From Flavobacterium psychroterrae (GTDB lineage Bacteria > Bacteroidota > Bacteroidia > Flavobacteriales > Flavobacteriaceae): a stretch of 64,000 nt of DNA. Numbering within the stretch: position 1 is the stretch's first letter; the number at the start of each line of letters is the position of its first letter. Location: the NCBI RefSeq assembly GCF_018380615.1, contig NZ_JAGYVZ010000002.1, forward strand, positions 124,001 through 188,000, given 5' to 3'. Under the pieces are notes generated by a model. That model was not told the DNA's origin. It saw nothing but the letters and a program-made list of their open reading frames with translations, and made no database searches. Of this stretch, positions 58,346 to 64,000 are shown piece after piece. Made by a program: the position numbers and the translations under genes.

Positions 58346-59398
58346 ATGATTAAAACAGATATACTTATAATTGGAGCAGGACCAACAGGTTTATTTGCCG
58401 TTTTCGAGGCAGGATTATTAAAATTAAAATGTCATATTTTAGATGCTTTACCACAAGCAGGAGGACAACTTTCAGAATTGTATCCAAAAAAACCTATTTA
58501 TGATATTCCTGGTTTCCCAGAAGTTTTAGCAGGAGATTTAGTTGATAACTTACAAGAGCAAATTAAACAATTTGAGCCAGGTTATACATTAGGAGAACGT
58601 GCTGAAACAATCGAAAAACAAGAAGACGGAAGTTTCATGGTAACATCAAATAAAGGGACTAAATTTCACGCACCGGTTATTGCTATCGCTGGAGGTTTAG
58701 GAAGTTTTGAGCCACGCAAACCACTTATTGAAGATATCGACTTTTATGAAGATAAAGGAGTAAAATATTTTATCAAAAATCCGGAGAAGTTCAGAGACAA
58801 AAGAGTTGTAATTGCCGGAGGAGGAGATTCAGCATTAGACTGGAGTATTTTCCTTGCAAATGTAGCTTCAGAAGTAACTTTAATTCACCGTAGAAACGAA
58901 TTTAGAGGCGCTCTTGATTCGGTAGAAAAAGTACAGGAATTAAAAACATCCGGAAAAATCAAATTGATTACTCCTGCAGAAGTAATCGGAATTAATGGTG
59001 CTGAACACGTTGAATCATTAGATATCGAAGAAAACGGAGCACACCGTAAAATCGAGACAGATTTCTTTATTCCACTTTTCGGATTAACGCCAAAATTAGG
59101 ACCAATTGGAGACTGGGGATTAGATATCGAGAAAAATGCCATTAAAGTAAATAACGCATTAGATTATCAAACCAATATTCCGGGAATCTTCGCCATTGGA
59201 GACGTTAATACCTATCCAGGAAAATTAAAACTGATTCTTTGTGGTTTCCACGAAGCAACTTTGATGTGTCAGGCAGCATACCAAATCATCAATCCGGGTA
59301 AAAAATATGTCCTTAAATATACAACAGTTTCAGGAGTAGACGGTTTCGACGGAACTCGTAAAGAAGCTCCAAAAGCGGTTGTTAAGGCGATAGTCTAA
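58346..59398 (+). CDS. Ferredoxin-NADP+ reductase, thioredoxin-reductase-like
   Basis: The 350-residue flavoprotein has FAD (ILIIGAGPTGLFAVFEAGLL) and NADPH (VVIAGGGDSALDWSIFLA, HRRNEFRG) sites and the FAIGDVNTYPGKLKLILCGFHEA end motif. It lacks the CxxC of true thioredoxin reductases, which marks it as the TrxR-like FNR type. Placed after the siroheme genes, it most likely supplies ferredoxin electrons to the sulfite reductase. A terminator follows. Confidence 0.92.
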   Translation: MIKTDILIIGAGPTGLFAVFEAGLLKLKCHILDALPQAGGQLSELYPKKPIYDIPGFPEVLAGDLVDNLQEQIKQFEPGYTLGERAETIEKQEDGSFMVTSNKGTKFHAPVIAIAGGLGSFEPRKPLIEDIDFYEDKGVKYFIKNPEKFRDKRVVIAGGGDSALDWSIFLANVASEVTLIHRRNEFRGALDSVEKVQELKTSGKIKLITPAEVIGINGAEHVESLDIEENGAHRKIETDFFIPLFGLTPKLGPIGDWGLDIEKNAIKVNNALDYQTNIPGIFAIGDVNTYPGKLKLILCGFHEATLMCQAAYQIINPGKKYVLKYTTVSGVDGFDGTRKEAPKAVVKAIV

Positions 59399-59434
59399 GT
59401 TGCTAAGGTTCTACGATACTAAGTTGCTAAGATT
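59396..59434. repeat. CTAAG-rich repeat, copy 1
   Basis: Units of the type (GTTG)CTAAG, with TACTAAGTTGCTAAG, overlap the reductase stop. Related stretches are at 60034-60073, 60547-60585 and 63439-63479. Confidence 0.6.
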
Positions 59435-59444
59435 TTTATATATT

Positions 59445-59479
59445 AAGCTCAAACTTGTAATACAGTTTGAGCTTTTTTT
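59445..59479 (+). terminator. Terminator after the ferredoxin-NADP reductase gene
   Basis: AAGCTCAAACT and AGTTTGAGCTT form an 11-bp perfect stem around a short AT loop and are followed by T-rich sequence. It closes the sulfate assimilation unit. Confidence 0.9.
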
Positions 59480-59484
59480 ATTTG

Positions 59485-59492
59485 TATCTTTG
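59485..59492 (+). promoter_or_regulatory. Probable -7 box of the toxin-antitoxin operon
   Basis: TATCTTTG matches TAnnTTTG exactly and lies 22 bases before the antitoxin start codon. Confidence 0.5.
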
Positions 59493-59514
59493 TAATATAT
59501 AAATTTTGAGTATC

Positions 59515-59742
59515 ATGAATTTAGAAGCTAGAAAATATCAATTTATTCAAGAGCTGGTTAAGGTTGAGGATGAAAGCGTTTTAGAAAAACTGGAATTAAT
59601 TCTGAAAGAAAATCAAAACAATTGGTATGATGAGTTATCCGAATCTGAGAAAGCTGAAATTCAAATTGGACTAGATCAGGCTGAAAAAGGCGAATTTACA
59701 AGCCATGAAGATGTTATGAAAAGATTTTCTAAATGGCACTAA
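59515..59742 (+). CDS. Antitoxin of a ParE/RelE-type toxin-antitoxin pair
   Basis: The 75-residue acidic protein starts at ATG 59515 (MNLEARKYQFIQELVKVEDE); a TTG at 59506 is a weaker alternative. Sequence such as VLEKLELILKENQNNWYDELSESEKAEIQIGLDQAEKGEFTSHEDVMKRF is typical of Bacteroidota antitoxins of the addiction-module-component type. The C-terminal helix should block the toxin. It overlaps the toxin gene by ten bases, the usual coupling in such operons. Confidence 0.85.
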   Translation: MNLEARKYQFIQELVKVEDESVLEKLELILKENQNNWYDELSESEKAEIQIGLDQAEKGEFTSHEDVMKRFSKWH

Positions 59743-60026
59743 AATTTATATGGACAGCGCAAGCAGTTAAAGGTTTTAATAAAGTTGTTGATTATTTGGA
59801 AGCAAAATGGACGATAAAGGAAATTTTAAACTTAGAGAATAAAATTCAACAAGTTATTAATCAAATTAGTCTTAATCCAGAACAATTTCCAAAATCTGTA
59901 AAAAGCGAATCTTTGTATAAAGCAATTGTAGATAAAAACAATTATTTGGTTTATAGAATAAATAAGGAATCCAATCTTATTGAGATTATCAATTTTAGAG
60001 GAACAAAACAAAAGCCGAAACACTAA
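59733..60026 (+). CDS. ParE/RelE-type toxin
   Basis: The 97-residue basic protein of the RelE/ParE superfamily begins MALKFIWTAQAVKGFNKVVDYL, with WTIKEILNLENKIQQVI and the C-terminal core YKAIVDKNNYLVYRINKESNLIEIINFRGTKQKP. It is more like ParE than RelE in lacking the typical RNase residues, but the target (gyrase or mRNA) is not readable. The module sits between the sulfur-assimilation unit and the metH riboswitch and probably arrived by transfer. Confidence 0.87.
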   Translation: MALKFIWTAQAVKGFNKVVDYLEAKWTIKEILNLENKIQQVINQISLNPEQFPKSVKSESLYKAIVDKNNYLVYRINKESNLIEIINFRGTKQKPKH

Positions 60027-60033
60027 AGCCAAT

Positions 60034-60073
60034 TTCTAAGTTAGAACATACGACTTAGCACCTTAGAAACTTT
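60034..60073. repeat. CTAAG-rich repeat, copy 2
   Basis: TTTCTAAGTTAGAAC, GACTTAGCACCTTAGAAAC: CTTAG/CTAAG units that can pair with each other, just after the toxin gene. Confidence 0.55.
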
Positions 60074-60136
60074 AAAAAACACTTGCAATTGTTGAGTCTA
60101 TGTCTTTACTTTGCACTGTTCTTAAATTTATTGAAA

Positions 60137-60246
60137 GTTATCACGAAAGGCGGAGGGAAAGACCCAATGAAACCTTAGCAACCCTTTATCATAAAGAAGG
60201 TGCTACATTCTACTTTATACTATTCTTAGTATCAAAGATAGATAAC
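60137..60246 (+). promoter_or_regulatory. SAM-I (S-box) riboswitch upstream of metH
   Basis: P1 is GTTATC (60137-60142) with GATAAC (60241-60246). The core reads GGAGGGAAAGACCCAATGAA, CCTTAGCAACCCTTT, GAAGGTGCTACATTCTAC and a hairpin followed by AAAGATA. It should shut off methionine synthase when SAM is high. The first metH gene begins about 340 bases downstream, with several repeats in between. Confidence 0.92.
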
Positions 60247-60480
60247 ACAAATACATAAAACGTATTTCCCTAAACACTTCCTGACAACCATACAATATTA
60301 TTTTACTGAATTCAGTATCATGAGCGAATCATTGACGCATTTTTGCTGTCAATCGTTCCCGCTTTTCGTTGCAATCTTTTGCTTTTTAAAGAAAAAAGCA
60401 AAAGGATTTCCACTTCAATCGGGGCTAGATAGCCATCAATAGTGAATTTTTTGGAATTAATGTGAATAAAAATAGCGTAT
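60247..60480. repeat. Riboswitch-metH spacer containing repeat debris and a hairpin
   Basis: There is no gene here. The part 60340-60432 (GAATCATTGACGC ... TTCCACTTCAATCGGGGCTAG) resembles a known kind of Bacteroidota intergenic repeat. It contains a strong hairpin, ATCTTTTGCTTTTT with AAAAAAGCAAAAGGAT (about 60379-60412). That hairpin might serve as the terminator of the riboswitch expression platform, but it is far from the aptamer. Confidence 0.5.
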
Positions 60481-60507
60481 CCTAACAGGTTTCAAAAACC
60501 TGTTAGG
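60481..60507. repeat. CCTAACAGG-type hairpin
   Basis: CCTAACAGGTTT and AAACCTGTTAGG form a perfect 12-bp stem with a three-base loop, the same family as 20086-20112. Confidence 0.85.
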
Positions 60508-60546
60508 TATTATATATTCAAGATAAAGATTATAATTAAATAAAAA

Positions 60547-60585
60547 ACTTAGCATCTCAGCGCCTTAGCGTCTTAGTAGCTAAAA
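60547..60585. repeat. CTTAG-rich repeat, copy 3
   Basis: CTTAGCATCTCAGCGCCTTAGCGTCTTAGTAGC directly precedes the metH N-terminal gene. A related stretch precedes the second metH gene at 63439. Confidence 0.6.
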
Positions 60586-60586
60586 G

Positions 60587-61600
60587 ATGAAAGTCATGGC
60601 AATAACAATTCAGGAAGCAATCAAAAAAAATATCCTAATCCTTGACGGAGCAATGGGAACCATGTTGCAGCGCTATAATTTCTCCGAAGAAGATTTTCGG
60701 GGAGAGCGTTTCAAAGATTTTCCGCATCCCTTAAAAGGAAACAACGATTTACTATCCATAACACAACCACAGGCAATTCGCGATGTCCACGCCGCTTATT
60801 ATGAAGCCGGCGCTGACATCGTAGAAACCAACACCTTTTCAGGAACGACAATCGGTATGGCCGATTATTTCCTGGAAGATTTGGTTTACGAATTGAACTA
60901 CGAATCGGCTAAACTTGCCAGAGAAGTAGCCGATGAATTTACAGCCAAAAACCCCAACAAACCACGTTTTGTAGCTGGGTCAATCGGACCAACAAACCGT
61001 ACGGCAAGTATGTCACCAGACGTAAACGATCCCGGTTACAGAGCCGTAACGTTTGACGATTTACGAATTGCCTACAAACAACAAGTAGAAGCGTTAATGG
61101 ACGGCGGATGCGATTTACTTTTGGTAGAAACCATCTTCGATACATTAAATGCCAAAGCAGCACTTTTTGCCATTGAAGAAGTAAAAGACGACCGAAATAT
61201 CGAAATTCCAATCATGGTTTCAGGAACGATTACAGATGCTTCAGGAAGAACACTTTCTGGGCAAACTGTTGAAGCGTTTTTGATTTCAGTTTCGCATATT
61301 CCGCTATTAAGTGTAGGATTCAATTGCGCCCTTGGAGCCGATTTGTTGAAGCCGTACTTGAAAACATTGGCACAACATACGAGTTTTAATGTTTCGGCAC
61401 ATCCAAACGCAGGTTTGCCAAACGCATTCGGACAATATGATGAAACACCGGAACAAACTCAGGCTTTCATTAAAGAATATTTAGATGATAATTTAATCAA
61501 TATAATAGGTGGTTGTTGCGGAACAACTCCGGATCATATCAGATTAATTGCAGAAGTAGCGAAAGATTATAAGCCACGTGTGGCACCGGTTTTGGTGTAA
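60587..61600 (+). CDS. metH: Methionine synthase, homocysteine-binding module (split MetH N-terminal part)
   Basis: The 337-residue protein corresponds to the N-terminal homocysteine S-methyltransferase domain of cobalamin-dependent MetH. It has [48 protein letters not shown] and the zinc Cys in [11 protein letters not shown] and [12 protein letters not shown]. The folate-, B12- and SAM-binding modules are encoded separately from 63484, as is usual in Flavobacteria. An alternative start is ATG 60596 (MAITIQEA). The SAM-I riboswitch upstream controls it. Two unrelated genes lie between the halves here. Confidence 0.94.
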   Translation: MKVMAITIQEAIKKNILILDGAMGTMLQRYNFSEEDFRGERFKDFPHPLKGNNDLLSITQPQAIRDVHAAYYEAGADIVETNTFSGTTIGMADYFLEDLVYELNYESAKLAREVADEFTAKNPNKPRFVAGSIGPTNRTASMSPDVNDPGYRAVTFDDLRIAYKQQVEALMDGGCDLLLVETIFDTLNAKAALFAIEEVKDDRNIEIPIMVSGTITDASGRTLSGQTVEAFLISVSHIPLLSVGFNCALGADLLKPYLKTLAQHTSFNVSAHPNAGLPNAFGQYDETPEQTQAFIKEYLDDNLINIIGGCCGTTPDHIRLIAEVAKDYKPRVAPVLV

Positions 61601-61611
61601 CGTTACGTTTC

Positions 61612-61636
61612 CTGCAAGGTTTCAAAAACCTTGCAG
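61612..61636. repeat. CTGCAAGGTTT hairpin
   Basis: CTGCAAGGTTT and AAACCTTGCAG form a perfect 11-bp stem after the metH N-terminal gene, a variant of the CCTAACAGG hairpin family. Confidence 0.85.
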
Positions 61637-61701
61637 ATTGAATTGAGAAGACAGTTCAATAAGAACGAAAAATATAATAGTTTTAAAGACTAAAATTTAA
61701 T

Positions 61702-62463
61702 ATGACATTCTTAACTTATCCAATTATAGTACTTGTATTGTTTTTATTAGCGAAAATATTTCCCTATAAAAAGAATGACAACTTGTTACAGATTGATTTT
61801 GCGACTCTGAAAAATAAATATCAGAAATGGGATTTATTATCTGTTGTTATGGTTTTTATACTAATTCCTGGTATAACATATTTAGTTGGATCATTGTTTT
61901 CAATTGTTTTTTATTCAACTGAAACTAAGGATCCGCAGATTATTTATCATATAGGAACAAGCAGATTAATGTGGTTTATGCCTGCTTTAATTTTGTCTTT
62001 TGGATTAATTAGATTTCCAATAACATTAATATATAAACTTATTTTTAAAGATAAGTATAAAGAATTTATGATGTATTCCGATATAAAAACGGGAGCTGAT
62101 GGTATGAAAATATTAAATTATATGACATGGATATCAGGTGCTGGATCGATTGTGTTTTTGGTTTTTTTATCTGATTATTCAGTTGACATTCATAAAGAAA
62201 AAATTGTTCTAAATGATTTTTTAACTTTTTCAGATAAATCATATTCGTTCTCTGAAATTCAATCTATAAATTATATTAGACCTTTAAATCCAAATACGGG
62301 AGAACCTGAAAAATCTTCATATTTTATTAAATTTAAGGATGGAGGACATTGGGATACCGCACGAGGTCTTGAAGATGATAATAACAGACAAAGTGAAATA
62401 ATTAATTTTTTATCTGAAAAGTCTAAGTTAAATATAAACGAATTGCAAAAAAATCCTGAATGA
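61702..62463 (+). CDS. Hypothetical membrane protein
   Basis: The 253-residue protein has four predicted spans (about residues 2-20, 46-70, 88-108 and 140-156) and a soluble C-terminal domain of about 95 residues (VDIHKEKIVLNDFLTFSDKSYSFSEIQSINYI, then YFIKFKDGGHWDTA). That domain has the pattern of a PH-like fold. The family is not recognised. It has low GC and separates the two metH genes, with repeats on both sides, which suggests a later insertion. Confidence 0.7.
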   Translation: MTFLTYPIIVLVLFLLAKIFPYKKNDNLLQIDFATLKNKYQKWDLLSVVMVFILIPGITYLVGSLFSIVFYSTETKDPQIIYHIGTSRLMWFMPALILSFGLIRFPITLIYKLIFKDKYKEFMMYSDIKTGADGMKILNYMTWISGAGSIVFLVFLSDYSVDIHKEKIVLNDFLTFSDKSYSFSEIQSINYIRPLNPNTGEPEKSSYFIKFKDGGHWDTARGLEDDNNRQSEIINFLSEKSKLNINELQKNPE

Positions 62464-62608
62464 TATTTAGTTTCTCCGCTAGCGTGAGCTTCTAGCTCGT
62501 GCCCACGATCATTATAATATTTATAGAAATGTGCACAAGGTTAGCGCGCGCGTGTAAAAGGAATATAGGTATAAAAAACCGCAATATTGTTGATCAAAAA
62601 AAATAATT
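62464..62608. repeat. GCTAGCGTGAGC-type repeat debris
   Basis: GCTAGCGTGAGCTTCTAGCT with CGTGCCCACGA and GCGCGCGCG form small palindromes, more GC-rich than the surroundings. A related AGCAGCGTGAGTTCTGCTAG stands at about 39009-39028. Confidence 0.5.
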
Positions 62609-63415
62609 ATGGACAGTATAAAATTATTTGAGGATAAAAAAGTACGTTCTCTTTGGCATGAGCAGGAAGAGCAATGGTATTTTTCTGTTATTGACGTAAT
62701 TGAGGTTTTGACAGAAAGTAGTATCCCAAAAAGATATTGGTCAGATTTAAAAAAGAAATTAACAAACGAAGGAAGTCAGTTGTACGATAATATCGTACAA
62801 CTGAAATTTGTCGCAGCCGATGGGAAAAAATATGGAACGGATTGTTTAAATACAACTCATTTATTCCGATTAATACAATCAGTACCATCTCCAAATGCAG
62901 AACCTTTTAAGCTGTGGCTAGCCAAAGTTGGAAGTGAGCGACTGGACGAAATAGCAGACCCGGAATTAGGAATTGACCGATTGATGGAAACATATCTTAA
63001 GAAAGGATATTCGAAAGATTGGGTAAGTCAACGTTTGAAAAGTATAGAAGTCCGTAAAGATCTTACTGACGAATGGGAAATTAGAGGAGTAAAAAAAGGT
63101 CAGGAGTTTGCTATTCTTACAGATGAAATTACCAAGGCTTGGAGTGGACTTTCAGTTAAAGAATATAAAAACCTGAAGGATTTAAAAAAGGAAAACCTTA
63201 GGGACAATATGTCTAATTTAGAATTGGTTTTGAATATGTTAGCGGAGGCTACCACAACAGAAATTAGTAAAGAAAAAAAACCTGAAACATTTCAGGAAAA
63301 TAAGATTATTGCTAATCAAGGTGGGACTATTGCAGGGAATACCCGAAAAGAAATTGAAGAAAAGACAGGAAAAAAAATAGTAAGTCCAACTAGTGCAAAA
63401 AAACTTTTGGAATAA
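62609..63415 (+). CDS. Bro-N domain (phage antirepressor-like) protein
   Basis: The 268-residue protein starts with a Bro-N domain (about residues 1-110: DKKVRSLWHEQEEQWYFSVIDVIEVLTESSIPKRYWSDLKKKL, THLFRLIQSVPSPNAEPFKLWLAKV). A DinD-like segment follows (IRGVKKGQEFAILTDEITKAWSGLSVKEYKNLKDLKKENLRDNM). Such proteins occur in phages and as stand-alone stress-linked genes; COG3617-type is the nearest label. It is not a methionine gene, and its position inside the metH operon points to insertion. The gene contains a 27-base palindrome at 62777-62803. Confidence 0.85.
   Translation: MDSIKLFEDKKVRSLWHEQEEQWYFSVIDVIEVLTESSIPKRYWSDLKKKLTNEGSQLYDNIVQLKFVAADGKKYGTDCLNTTHLFRLIQSVPSPNAEPFKLWLAKVGSERLDEIADPELGIDRLMETYLKKGYSKDWVSQRLKSIEVRKDLTDEWEIRGVKKGQEFAILTDEITKAWSGLSVKEYKNLKDLKKENLRDNMSNLELVLNMLAEATTTEISKEKKPETFQENKIIANQGGTIAGNTRKEIEEKTGKKIVSPTSAKKLLE
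62777..62803. repeat. 27-bp palindrome inside the Bro-N gene
   Basis: CAGTTGTACGAT and ATCGTACAACTG are exact 12-base arms around AAT, encoding QLYDNIVQL. It could be a self-binding operator or a chance outcome of codon choice. Confidence 0.7.
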
Positions 63416-63438
63416 ACTTTAAAAACAAAGAATAAAAA

Positions 63439-63479
63439 ACTCAGAACCTAAGCAACCTAGGATCTTAGTAACTTAAAAA
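63439..63479. repeat. CTTAG/CCTAAG repeat, copy 4
   Basis: CTCAGAACCTAAGCAACCTAGGATCTTAGTAAC directly precedes the second metH gene, in the same position that copy 3 has before the first. Confidence 0.6.
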
Positions 63480-63483
63480 GAAA

Positions 63484-64000
63484 ATGGCAGAAAACAGAAG
63501 AGACCTTGTATTAGCAGGATTAGAACCGTTAATTATTACGCCAACCAGTGTTTTTGTAAACATTGGAGAGCGTACAAATGTAACAGGCTCAAGAAAATTC
63601 CTTCGCCTAATTAAGGAAGAGAAATATGACGAGGCACTTGATATTGCAAGACAACAAGTAGAAGGAGGAGCACAGATTATCGATATAAATATGGATGAAG
63701 GAATGCTTGATGGTGTTTACGCCATGACAAAATTCCTGAATTTAATAGCATCAGAACCGGATATTTCGAGAGTGCCGATTATGATCGACAGTTCGAAATG
63801 GGAAATCATCGAAGCAGGTCTTAAAGTAGTACAAGGAAAAAGCGTTGTAAACTCGATTTCGTTGAAAGAGGGTGAAGAAGCCTTTATTCATCACGCTAAA
63901 TTAATCAAACGATACGGAGCTGCGGCCATTATCATGGCTTTTGACGAAGTAGGTCAGGCTGATAATTTTGAGCGTAGAGTCGAAATCTGTCAGCGTTCGT
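63484..64000 (+). CDS. metH: Methionine synthase, folate/B12 module (split MetH C-terminal part), cut by the window edge
   Basis: Starting at ATG 63484 ([16 protein letters not shown]), about 172 residues are visible before the right edge. The pterin-binding domain is clear: [77 protein letters not shown] and [14 protein letters not shown]. The cobalamin- and SAM-binding domains should follow outside the window. It completes the enzyme whose homocysteine module is encoded at 60587; both must be made for activity. Confidence 0.95.
   Translation, partial: MAENRRDLVLAGLEPLIITPTSVFVNIGERTNVTGSRKFLRLIKEEKYDEALDIARQQVEGGAQIIDINMDEGMLDGVYAMTKFLNLIASEPDISRVPIMIDSSKWEIIEAGLKVVQGKSVVNSISLKEGEEAFIHHAKLIKRYGAAAIIMAFDEVGQADNFERRVEICQRS

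Noticed and set aside
1..64000. tRNA, rRNA, transposase and prophage genes
   Set aside because: None seen. The only phage-like item is the single Bro-N gene, which is not enough for a prophage call.

Overview
The window is an AT-rich chromosomal segment of a member of the Bacteroidota, almost certainly Flavobacteriaceae and most like Flavobacterium. The evidence is the type IX secretion gene porT/sprT, a TamL-type lipoprotein barrel, SusC/TonB-type and GLPGLI outer-membrane proteins, DUF5686 and 2TM proteins, a split methionine synthase, promoters of the TTG-N19-TAnnTTTG type and very few Shine-Dalgarno sequences. I found no rRNA, tRNA, CRISPR array, transposase or integrase.

From 1 to 32 kb the content is mostly housekeeping: accD (cut by the left edge), fbaA, tamL, an SpoU-type RNA methyltransferase, porT and menG, folA, thyA, a bifunctional-nuclease protein, etfA/etfB, pdhB, a soluble pyrophosphatase next to a K+-dependent membrane pyrophosphatase with an unusual Cys-rich tail, a deoxynucleoside kinase, a GLPGLI/TonB pair, a DUF4153 membrane protein and an M28 peptidase. 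A 56-residue HigA-like antitoxin fragment stands alone at 20.2-20.3 kb.

From 32 to 64 kb nearly everything concerns sulfur amino acids. The order is metK, a TonB receptor, metY, a homoserine-dehydrogenase-like protein with altered active-site motifs, metX, a fused aspartokinase/homoserine dehydrogenase, OsmC, metZ, an Rrf2 regulator with four Cys, and two divergent TauE/SafE proteins. The sulfate assimilation set follows (cysH, cysD, cysN, a HEPN-fused sulfite reductase, cobA, a Met8-like siroheme synthase, a ferredoxin-NADP reductase), then a ParE-type toxin-antitoxin pair and the two halves of metH. The metH halves are separated by a membrane protein and a Bro-N protein.

The most interesting signal lies between 33.8 and 41.3 kb. 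Three tiny ORFs (33866-33931, 37194-37280, 40657-40758) encode peptides enriched in Met and Cys. Each is followed within 24-33 bases by a strong hairpin with a U-run, and each has a segment near its end that can pair with the left arm of that hairpin. This is the architecture of ribosome-mediated transcription attenuation, here apparently sensing Met/Cys supply. Two of the modules (before metY and before metX) share a CCCTTTTGG terminator arm and are each followed by a small gene whose product ends in a common SLLF-x-MY motif. The module appears duplicated: leader, attenuator, small protein, then a methionine gene. The metX copy is stacked on a SAM-I riboswitch, a second SAM-I riboswitch precedes metH, and metK has a different long structured leader.

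Intergenic regions carry several families of short dispersed palindromes. All identifications come from reading the sequence; no database search or folding program was run.
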